Positions 38,269-48,690 of a stretch of DNA of 64,000 bases are shown one piece after another. A program made the position numbers and the translations under genes. The notes under the pieces were generated by a model. It made no database searches, was not told the DNA's origin, and saw only the letters and a list, made by a program, of their open reading frames with translations. Numbering within the stretch: position 1 is the stretch's first letter; each line of letters starts with the position of its first letter. This stretch comes from Oenanthe sinensis (Eukaryota; Streptophyta; Magnoliopsida; Apiales; Apiaceae). The stretch spans positions 14,979,375 to 15,043,374 of the forward strand of contig CM053801.1 of assembly GCA_028671895.1 (NCBI GenBank), written 5' to 3'.

Positions 38269-40646
38269 CCGGTGAGAAATATTTGACTGGAAGTCCGCCC
38301 TTAAATTCACGTGCATCAGTTTCCATATTGTCCATCTATCTACTCTATCCAAAAATATCTCACAGATTATACTCCTATAGTCCTATTATTCGTACCAGCT
38401 TATACATATCGCAATGCATGAGTTTTTTTAATAATAATTTATAATAATTTTATAATTATAATTAATTAGTTAAAATAATATAAAATAATGATTAGTTAAA
38501 ATTTAAGTTATATTCCAATAATATTAAGTATAATGATTAGTTATATTTAAAACATAATATATTTTTTATTATTTTTAAAGTCCAACGACTATATTTATAT
38601 GTGAAAAAACAATTAACAAATATTAATTTTATATATTATAAAATATATATTTAAATATTATAATTTTAATTATTAAAGAAATGTGATAAGAAATTCATTA
38701 ATTCCGTCCAAGTAATTTTAATTCTAATATTTAATGAAATTAAATATACAAATTTATTATTAAATATTATAATTCTAATTCTATTTAAAAGCTAACATAA
38801 TTACTCAAAAAAACATTTAGGATTATTAAATATTACATTTTATTCAAAAAAAGCATTGTGTTCATTTGACTGGAATTGAATGAATTTTGATATGATTGAA
38901 ATGATCATTTCATTAGGAATGAAAATTGAGGTTGTTCATTTAGGATAAAAGAATTTAATTAATCATTTTCACCCATTTCATTTCATCAAATACATTCAAT
39001 TTCATTATATCATAAACATATGGGGCTAAACTCATTTCTTTCTAATATATTACATGATATATTTCTCCCAAATTTTTATTTCACAAAATCTATCTCATAA
39101 ATTTATAAAAAAATATTTCGAGAAAATATTTGTCTGGAATTTTTTTTGTAAAACAATTTTTAGAGAATTTTTTTCCGAGACTTTTTTCCAGAGAAATCTT
39201 TTCGAGAAATTTTTTGAAAGCTAATTACGGAGTACAAAATTATTAAAACCTAGTTATTACTTTTTTACACTATATTCTGGACATTTTGAGCATGACCCCA
39301 GCCCTCTAAAATACAAGTCCAACTCTATGTCTCTATTTATATGCGAGTCCAAACAATACTAAAAGCTTAACTTTTCATGGGCCGAACTCCTAATAATCTA
39401 TGATATATTCATGGGTTTTTTTTAAAAATATCAATTTTTTATTATTTTTCTAAAAAATATGTTCATTTTATTTTTTATTTTGTAAAAATATATATATATT
39501 TTTATAAAAATACAGTTTTGCAATAAATGCAATTTGATGTAATTAAAATCAACCTCAAATATAATTATAAACAACTTCAATTTTTTAAATTAAATTTAAG
39601 TTTGATTTTAGTTGCATCAAGTTGTATTGGTTACAAAATCGTATTTTTATAAAAAATTAAAAAATCTCATAAAAAGTCTAAAATATTTTTTTTGATAAAT
39701 ACCCTATATTCATCCTGTCCAAAAAAATCAAGGATTTTATATAACTAAGGATTTTGAAACTCTGACCGAGAAAATGGTCGCAAATATTAAAATGTTGCAT
39801 AAAATGTTGGTGTTTTATTTGATTGTATTGTATGTATTAACAAATACTCTTGTCTTTCAAAAAAAAAAGACAATACTTTTGTCCGTTATAATGATTTGTG
39901 TTGAAAGGATATTTTTACCGATGATTTTTATAGAGACTGATTTGAAAAATTAAATGTTAAATGAATAGATAAACAATAATTCAGTGATATATATATATAT
40001 TTCAAATGATATATTTATGAAATTGACGATAATAACCTTGAATTATGACAAAAATAATATGATTATTTAATTTATTTTAACTAATTTATAAATTATTTTT
40101 TAAAATATAATTTTAACTTATAAATTAGTTAAAAGAAGAAACAAACACGCCTAATATCTTAGTAGAAAGGGATAATTTATATAAATATTTTAAAATTTAA
40201 AATATTTAAAAATTTGACGATTGATTCCTTACTACGCTGTTGTACAGTAACAATTTGTACGACGTGTCATCTACACATTGGCGTAGTGACATATAATTTC
40301 ACAATAACGTCACGCTTCTCCTTATTCTCCATTCTACCCCTGATCAATACTGTCGTCGTCTCATTTTTACACTGTATAGGGGGTATCACAGTAATTACAC
40401 ATGTACAGGTCCCCTTGCTGGAAATTCATTCACGCGTTATATATTACATTACATACACATACAGATACAGATACAGATACAGAAGAGAGCGAGGCTCTTA
40501 CTCCACTATCATCAATAATAATCTATCATCTACCTTGTTGAATCTCTTTCTTTCATGTACAAAAAGTTAACCCGACCCGATTCCATCATATCTAGGGTTT
40601 ATTCCCCTCTCTTTCTCACTTTAATTAGTCTAATAATTGTACGAAA
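38269..40646. other. AT-rich intergenic DNA and NAC promoter
   Basis: A/T-rich, without gene. A possible MITE end (tgtgttcatttgactgga) is near 38867. The NAC promoter lies at the right: a TATA-like ttatatatta near 40437, an ACGCGT core just before it (CGCG-box type), and a (CAGATA)n microsatellite at about 40459-40485 in the likely 5' UTR. Confidence 0.5.
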
Positions 40647-43610
40647 ATGTCTGCTCGATCGGTGGGGAATTTGCCGGTTGGATACCGGTTCAGGCCGACC
40701 GATGAAGAACTGATAAATCACTATCTGAGATTGAAGATCAACGGGGTTCATAGTGAAGTTAGCGCGATTCGTGAAGTTGATGTTTGTAAATGCGAGCCTT
40801 GGGATTTACCTGGTATTTGTTTTTAATTACTTATATTCTATGTATGTGTGTTTAATTACTGATTAAAGTTGTGATTTTTATGTGTGTTTTTATGCTGATT
40901 TAATTTCTGTTGGGCTTGTAAGTTTAAGTTGAGATTTTTATGTGTGTATGTCTGACTGGAGTTGTTTTGTTTGTTAATTTATTGATTGATTCATTTGATG
41001 TGATTGCAGATTTGTCACTGATACCGTCAATTGATAATGAGTGGTTCTTTTTCTGTCCCAAGGATCGTAAGTATCAGAATGGGCAGCGATCGAATAGAGC
41101 TACGGTTGCTGGGTACTGGAAAGCAACTGGTAAAGACAGGTTTATAAAGACTGGTAAAGGGATGAATGTGATTGGCAGGAAGAAGACTCTTGTCTTTTAC
41201 ACGGGGCGTGCTCCGAAGGGTGAGAGGACTCATTGGGTTATTCATGAGTATTCTGCTACAGATGAAGCTCTTAGTGGTACACATCCAGGACAGGTCCGCA
41301 TTTGATCCCTTTCATTTACTTTTTGCATACTGTTTTATCCGGTAATCGTGTTTGTCTTGTTTGATTCTTTGAATTGGCATTGTATTATTCTTCGCCTGAA
41401 ATGTGTATTTAGTTTATCCTTTTTAATTTATTTCGTATTAGTTAGTTTTTAGTATATGCATTGTAGGGATAGCAGAAATTATTATCTGTTATTATATGGT
41501 GTTGTGGAAGGAAAGGGGGGGGGGGGATCACAATGGGTAGGCGGAACTTGTTATTTTTTCTTTGCAGATGCAAAGCTTACCCACTTCAACATTGAAGTTA
41601 TTAATTATTATTTTGAATGATATTTAGTGCAAGGAGACAAACATCAGCTGCAGTGGGCAGGTAGAGAGTATAGTCATACAGGAGTTACTAGAATCACGGT
41701 ATTCGAATAGTTAATTTTCCTATAGGGTTGAAAGATCTCCTAGTGGAGGTTTGGGAGTACAAGGGGCCGGCTGCTGCTAATGTAGGGGGTTAGGAGCTAG
41801 AAAGTGTCCTTGTTATCTTCTTTTAGACCCTTTACTATTTTTATTATTGTACTACATGTTTGATATTCGTTATTATTGTGCTCGTTTGTATCATTTAATA
41901 TTTTCATCTGTTATGTCTCTGGTGCTTTACTTCTTTATATGTGTTTCTATTTCTTTTATTGCATTGACAAGCCTTCTCTACTCCTAGGAGTGGTGGGAAG
42001 GTCTGAGTAAATCTTTTCCTACCCAGATATACCGGGTGGTATGTTTAAAGTGGTTTGATTTAATACTGAATTATGAAGAAATAAAACTAATCAACTGTCG
42101 TTTGAAATAATTTGAATAAATATAATGAAGTGTTTATGCGAAACTTTTCTACATAATATGACTTTCTGGTTATCTCGTGACATGTTTCTTAGACCATGAT
42201 TCTCTATATTGAAATCTTAATATCCTTGTTAATATTTCTGTTCTCCTGATGCAGAGTGCTTTCGTCCTCTGTCGTCTTTTTAAGAAGCATGATGGGAAAC
42301 AAGATGAGATGGGTGAAAGCTCAAATTGTGAAGAAGTTGAACAGAACATTCCATCTCCTACTGTAGTTGCCTCGTCAGAGCAAGAAACCCCGGTGCTAGG
42401 CAGACAGCCTGATGGTTATGAAACTAATCATGAAACCCCATCAACCATTGATCAGTACAGCTTTCAAAGAAATAACTGTATCGGTGAGGAAGGTGAAGTG
42501 CCAGATCATGATGCAAATATCTTTTCTCTTTGTCATATGCAAATGATGCAAGACTATTATCACAACTCTACAGTTTTCGGCAATGACAACGATGGAGATA
42601 TAGATATTGCAGCATTCCTGGACTCAATTCTAGCTACTTCGGATGAATGTTCAATAGAGGATTCTGCCAGTCACCCTATTTCTGCTGTTGGCAATGAGAG
42701 CCCAAAGTACATCGGTTCTATAGATAGGAGCTTTGTTAAGGATACTAGATCAGGCAGTGAATCAGATGTGGAACTATTGCATGGCCAGGTAATAATAATA
42801 ATATTTTTAATCGTTCATCAGCTGTTTTGACTTGATACTTCTGTAAGTTCTAATCTATGTTTTGGATCTTCCATTTTGGATTCTAGCTTGATCTAGGAGA
42901 TTATCTTCATGATGGATTTTCAATGGAGGCCCAGCAAAGTCCATGGACATTGACGGCAAGAGCTAGAATAGATTTGATAGCTCCTGAATTTAGAGACGAA
43001 GAAGCACAAAGGAACTTGCAATCCATGCAAAATAGACCGGATGTTCTAACTACTGCTGTTTCTACAGGTAATGGAATCAAAATAAGATCTCGTCACCCGA
43101 GAAGTCAACAGATTGCCCAAAATATTGCGGCTCATGGAACTGCCCCAAGAAGAATCCGTTTACAGATGAACCCTCGAGTTGGATCAAATTGTGGCAGCCT
43201 TACTGATGAAAATGATGAAGTAGAACTTCCGGTTATCGAGGTAAAATATTGTGCCAATTTTCATATTCCATGTGACCGAGGTAAAATATTTTGTGCCAAT
43301 TTTCATAGTCCATATGTGATTCTGATCTCCATTTGATTGGAACGTGCAGGAAAAAGATGCCAAAGACCAGGGAGCTTCTGCTAGCGATGTTACTTCAGAT
43401 GCTGTTTCCACCACAGACGAGAATGCAGAGGACCACGATCAGGATGAACAAGTTTCTCAAGGATCGAGTTTGAATGCATTCTCGAAAGCTCCCCCTGTAT
43501 TCTTCAAGGCACCTCCTGTAATGAGCTCTATTTCATCAGCACTGCATATATTTCTTGTTATAGGAGTGATACTGGTAGCTGTTGCCCTTTGTCGGTGCTT
43601 TGTATTTTGA
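40647..43610 (+). CDS. membrane-tethered NAC transcription factor (NTL type)
   Basis: Five exons, 40647-40812, 41010-41293, 42255-42788, 42887-43240 and 43350-43610, give 532 residues. The NAC DNA-binding domain fills residues ~9-160, with all five subdomains: LPVGYRFRPTDEELINHYL, IREVDVCKCEPWDLP, EWFFFCPKDRKY, GYWKATGKDRFIK and THWVIHEY...FVLCRLFKK. A long acidic activation-type region follows. The C-terminus has a single strong transmembrane helix (ALHIFLVIGVILVAVALC) and ends RCFVF. This is the layout of NTL/NTM proteins held at ER or plasma membrane and released by proteolysis or splicing under stress. Exon 4's donor region is duplicated in tandem (see the separate entry), which could yield a form without the anchor. 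The exact orthologue (NTL9- or NAC091-like) is uncertain. Confidence 0.93.
43237..43320 (+). repeat. tandem duplication of a 5' splice site
   Basis: The block cgaggtaaaatattgtgcca (43237 onward) is repeated at 43277 with small changes, period 40. Each copy begins with the exon-intron junction GAG|GTAAAA, so exon 4 of the NAC gene has two nearly identical donors. Use of the second adds 40 nt and shifts the frame. Confidence 0.85.
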
Positions 43611-45341
43611 GGTATCTATTTGGGCAACTCTTTGTCCAAGTTATTTTGCTTAGTGTTATATTGACCAAGAAGAGAAACGCCAAAATACCCTTACTGACAA
43701 GTAGCTGTAGCTAAGTTCATGTAAATTGTAATCAGCTTTTGTAGTAGCATGTTATATAATCATAATGACTATTTTGTTTTGTTAATCAAGCATGAATCAC
43801 TAGCAACTAAAAGCTATTGAAGCCTTAATTTCAGATTGAACCCAATATTTGTGAGTTGTGCGTCCATGATTCAACATACAATCACTTGTGCTTTGAATCT
43901 ATGAACTCGCCAATCACCTGATGGGCTCATCAAGATCCAACTATGTCAAATGAATTATATTTATGTTTGTTAAACTCTTTCCAATTTTACTTGTATGTTT
44001 GCTAAACTCTTTCAATATTCCAAAATAGCTTTTGAGAATGGAATGAGGAAGGAATGAAATGAAAAATTATAAATAAATTGAATGAAAAAAGAAGAATTTG
44101 AGTGAAATTTTAAATGAACACGAGGGAGTCTAAATTTTCTATGATGAGGATTGCAGGGAAATTAGTGAAAAAATGGAATGAAGCATTACTTACAAAACAC
44201 GTGGATTAGAATTTTAGTATAAATAATTTGAAATAGAATTTTGGTATAAATAATTTGAAATAGAATGAATGAAAGAATAAAAATTATAAACATTTTTCCT
44301 AATATCAACCAAATAAGAGTATAAATTTCATTTCATTCTCCCCCCATTCCATTCAAGTGAAGTGAACACAGCCTATAAGATTGGTATTACTCGATTAATT
44401 TAGCAGAAGTTGAATTAAGATTGGTATTACTCGATTAATTTAGCAGAAGTTGGTAATAACAGTGTGAGATTCTTCTAGGAAATAACTTTGCTTCTCGGAA
44501 TTAGAATCCTATGGAACTTGGAAGAGACGAACACGGCTTCCAGTGATGCTCTTTACTCTTTCGTGCAAAAGCCTGTAGTGCCTAACGATTTATCATTCCT
44601 CATTCCATTTGGCATAAACAACAAACTTGGATCCGGTGATATCATTACCATCTTAGTCTGCCAAGAAATTGTACCTGTAATTGTGCTAATTGCAAAGAGC
44701 CCCGGTAGTCTACATGTATAATCTGTTCATTGAACCAATAAAAGTTTTCACATTAACAAAAGTTTAAACATAAACCCTTCTTAATGATGAATGATTAGGT
44801 GAACATATAGCTTTTAAGATTCACTCAATTTAGCTTTTAAGATTTCATACGTGATATGCGCCTCTATATCACCAAGTACTACTAAAGCCAACTATGTTTT
44901 CATCAAATAAGATTTTGTCTTGCAACTTGCGAAGTGTAAATCATAAAGGCTATACTGGAGATTTATTTGAGACATTAACGGAGCTCTTTCACAGTTTTCC
45001 GTGCGCTTTATCATTCATAGCATCACGGAGCTCTTTTATACACTAGTTTTGTTAGCTTGGGATCAAGCTTTCCTCTCCAACTTCCAGTGTTGTTATTTGA
45101 CAACTTCAGTAACCAAAATTTGTAAAACAAAAAGGCTGTATGTACAACAATTCATATTTATTTGACAACTTTATGGTGATACGGGGGGATACACAAAATT
45201 ATATATTCATAATATTCGAGATGCGACTGATGTATGATGATAAGTGATGATTACACCTCATTGTGCAGGATAATAAGAAACTAATCCTGCTAATTATACA
45301 ACATTGGCAACCCACATATCTAAATAGTAGTAACAGTAATA
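43611..45341. other. NAC 3' flank and intergenic DNA
   Basis: 3' UTR of the NAC gene (to about 43.8 kb), then A/T-rich DNA. Near 43960-44010 a ~29-bp unit (tgtttgttaaactctttcc) is repeated. A possible MITE with ends around 43990 and 44371 occupies the middle. A 36-bp tandem duplication lies at 44377-44452. No supported gene. Confidence 0.5.
44377..44452. repeat. two-copy tandem repeat, 36-bp unit
   Basis: The unit beginning aagattggtattactcgatt is present at 44377-44412 and 44417-44452, with identical copies and a 4-nt spacer. It lies in intergenic DNA. Confidence 0.9.
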
Positions 45342-45613
45342 CTCCCCCGTCCCAATTCAATTGTTTTGTTTGACTTTTAAAGATCAATTTGACTAATTTT
45401 TGACTGAAAATTACATATATTATATAATTATAAAAATATATTATTAGAAAATATATTTAATCTACTTTAAAATGTAACTTTTTATTTTAAAAAATTATAA
45501 AGAATAATCTCTAATCTTCGGTCAAAATTTAGTCAAATTTCTTCAGTCAAAATTTAGTCAAATTAATCACAAAAAATCAAACAAGTCACTTGAATTGAGA
45601 CAGACGGAGGGAG
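45342..45613. mobile_element. Stowaway MITE
   Basis: 272 bp with inverted ends ctcccccgtcccaattcaa ... ttgaattgagacagacggagggag, flanked by TA. It lies only 42 nt downstream of the stop codon of the minus-strand gene at 45656-46489, so it probably forms part of that gene's 3' UTR or terminator. Confidence 0.9.
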
Positions 45614-45655
45614 TATTAATATTCATCCAACTAAATTAATCATTTACTCATCCGC

Positions 45656-46489
45656 TTACTGCTTAGGCTGCTTAGCTTTACAGAACTCTTGCATCAGTTT
45701 CTGCACCCTGCGTAAACTTGTTCTCTGCAACTTCCAAGCTTCATTATTTGTAGCATGACAATGCCCGCTGGATCCAGTCCACCATCTGCAAGGAGCCGCT
45801 CTATCGCAGACGAAGCAGTAGCACTACAACCAGGCAAATCACAAAGTGAAACCAGAATGTCCAACACAACATATATGTGAGGCACAGCACAAACATAAGA
45901 GCAATAACAATCAAGAAAATATCCCACAAAGCTGAAAATGTAATAAAACAAGGATTACCAGTTTACAGCAGCTTTCATGGTTGGTCTTAGTAAACGGATA
46001 CTTGCCACAATTATGCCTCGAATGAGGAAAATCTCTACAAGCTACCTACATATTCAAGATACGCAACCAATTATCAGAACCTTAATCCTAATTTACCAAT
46101 AAAATGATCGATTGCACAACGCCAAGGCAGGCTAAACCAAAGAACAATAAACTATATATGTCGATATCGAAGCCAGACAGGCATTATACAACAAATATTG
46201 TAACAATACAGAGCTGTAGTAATAGAGATAAAAAAAAAACCTGGCCTTTTTCAGCAACAACAGAGATGTCAGCGGACTCAGCATTATTGTTATTCGAAAC
46301 AGAAAGATTATCAAGAGTGTCGTCGGGGTTATAATCAAGAATAAAACAATCTTCTTTCTTTTCAATCTCCTTGAGGTTCAATCTGTTTTTCAAACATAAT
46401 ATTGATCTTATTGGTGAGCTCTGTTTCTTCTTCACACTCAATTTGGTGGTTTTCAAATCACCTGATTTTTCATAGACCCTTGATTTCAT
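45656..46489 (-). CDS. small Cys/His-rich protein, possibly RIN13-like
   Basis: Three exons, 46241-46489, 45959-46045 and 45656-45823, give 167 residues. The first ~80 residues are basic then acidic and Asn-rich (LKEIEKKEDCFILDYNPDD). The C-terminal domain is compact and Cys/His-rich: VACRDFPHSRHNCGKYPF, then HESCCKLCYCFVCDRAAPC, then WWTGSSGHCHATNNEAW, followed by a basic helix. From memory this DFPHxRHxC / CYCxVCD / HCHAT pattern marks a plant family that includes RPM1-interacting protein 13, a positive regulator of RPM1 resistance; I am only moderately sure. The Cys/His spacing suggests metal binding. A Stowaway MITE begins 42 nt past the stop. Confidence 0.7.
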
Positions 46490-46629
46490 TTTTTATGAGA
46501 TCTGATAAAACATTGGAGAGATAATTGTAACAACTAGTAACAATAACAACCACAATGGGAGTGGCAACGGTTATATAACAATTTGAATTTTTAAACTGCT
46601 AGTCAGTTCTTAAAGTATACAAAAATTAT

Positions 46630-47748
46630 GAGGGTGTGCACAGGTCAGTTCGGCTCAGTTTTTATCTATTAACCGTAACCGAACTGTCTGCAACGATTTT
46701 TTCGATTCAGTTAACAGTTCATCGGTTTTGATTTTTTCCGGTTTTTTACTTCAATAAAAAGTGTTATGTAAATTTAATAATATTAAGTTTGAAAATAATA
46801 TAACATAAAAGAAAATAAATTTAAAATTTATATTAACACAATTTCTATTATCATAAAATTATAAATGACTTTATATTCAAATTTAAAATTGTCCATTGTG
46901 TACAGGGGCGGACCGACAGCCCCGCGAGGGTATGCCTCGGCCTATGCTGAGTTTTCTGGACTTTAATTTTTTTTTTTTAATATACTGTTCAATTAATAAA
47001 TATTTATATTTGGCTAATGCTGAAATTTGGTTTGGCCCATATTGTAAAAGTAAAAATAAATTAGAACAAATAGTAGAGAGAAGATATACACACGGAGAAA
47101 AAAAATATCAACATAATAGACAGACAATATACTAGTTGACAAAAAAAAATATATTTTTACCCCCTCACAAAATTTCCTCCGTACACCACTGATTGTGTAT
47201 ATATAGAGACAGAACCAACAGCAACCAAAAAGCAGCAGCAGTACATATATCTATCCATAGAACACAAATAGTATGGCCGGATGCTATGTATATGAAGATG
47301 ACATATGGAAGTGTACAACTCACCCTTCTAAACTTTTAGTCTGCAATACTCTTATGTTTGGTAAAAAAGTAAGAAATAATTAAGAAAATGCATGTACATG
47401 ACCCGTGATATTTGCAAAAGGATGGGATGATCTAGCAGTAAGATATTGAAAATTAGGGGGTGCATTCTATTTATAACAAAAAGAGTAAAAAATATTATTA
47501 TTTTTATTATACCTAATTATACAAAATTTTGTATAATAAATAATGTATTATATATATTTATACGCTAATATTTAATTATATATATAATATTATATAAATA
47601 GTTCGATTTTTCGGTTTGTTTATAGGGATAAAACCGTAACCGTTACTAAACCGTTTCGTCGGTTCGGTTTAGTTACGTTTTTTTTTTATTATTAGTTTCA
47701 GTTTTTTTCGGTTTGGTTTTTAAGTTTTTCAATTTTTTTCTCATCCCT
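46630..47748. mobile_element. 1.1-kb element with 'ggttcgg' ends and 9-bp TSD
   Basis: The left end gagggtgtgcacaggtcag leads into gttcggctcag and accgtaaccgaac motifs. The right end carries aaccgtaaccg, ggttcggttt and ttcggtttgg and closes ctcatccct. The 9-mer aaaaattat flanks both sides (46621-46629, 47749-47757). The element sits in one copy of an older duplication: a 21-bp string (cttaaagtatac onward) is at 46609-46629 and 47824-47844. A second small repeat (gtgtacaggggcggaccgac, 46899 to about 47200) may be nested inside. No coding capacity. Confidence 0.55.
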
Positions 47749-47757
47749 AAAAATTAT

Positions 47758-48690
47758 TATATAACCAGTGCGTTTAGTTTGATTTTTTTTTAAAAAAATA
47801 TTAATATTTTTTTTATTAATATCCTTAAAGTATACAAAAATTATTATATTAAATTTACTTAAATCAAAATCTTAAGTTTGGTTATAACAATATTCTGTAG
47901 TCTTTTCATATTTCTAAAGTTCTTAGTTTTTTAACTTGTTCTTCTTAATTTTTTAATATGTTTAAATTATTTTCAATAGCTACTGATTTATTTTTATTTT
48001 TAATTTGTTGTTTATTTTTTATTTAAATTGAAAAGTAATTGAAAAATATTAAACAATATTAAATGAATATAGTTGTTAAAATAATTAAAATTGAAATTAA
48101 ATATATAAATATCTTTTAATTTTAAATATAAAATAGATACAATAAACATATAAAGTGAGTGAAAATTTAAATTACAGAACATATGATTTCTGTAATAAAA
48201 TAATCAAACTATTAGTTAGTTTAGCCATCTAGTTAAAAATTAGCTAGTCAATATATTTTAGTATTTTAACAAACAGTTAAAAAGATTGAGATGCTTTTAC
48301 TTCATTTTAATTTCAGATAGTCATAAAATAACTAATTGGGAAATATGATTTTCTGTGAAAATTCTGTTGTTATTACATGCTACTACGAAGAGCTCATGAT
48401 TCATAGCGCCAATATGTTATTTCTAACAGGAAAGCGCTGGATGGACAATCTTAAATAAAGTAGTTTCTGAACAAACAGCAATCATGGCCTCTACCCAAAA
48501 CAAAATATATCAGAATCCAAAACAAGCCATCGAATATTACAACAAAAAAGTCATACACGTCGAAATTATTTAAAGAAACAAACTAACTTCTCTTAGACTT
48601 GAAAGATTCAGATACACAGAATTTCAAAGTTCATACAATTGACGGTCACTTAAGCAACAAATGCTTGCAAAACTATGGGAAGCTCTGATC
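47758..48690. other. AT-rich intergenic DNA and 3' flank
   Basis: Strongly A/T-rich to 48350, then the probable 3' UTR of the minus-strand splicing-factor gene. No other gene seen. Confidence 0.6.

Noticed and set aside
44377..44452. A CRISPR-like repeat-spacer array
   Set aside because: Only two 36-bp copies with a 4-nt spacer in a plant genome; a simple tandem duplication.
44488..44721. A 77-residue open frame downstream of the NAC gene
   Set aside because: No recognisable domain, no clear splice or promoter context, and it lies in repeat-rich intergenic DNA.
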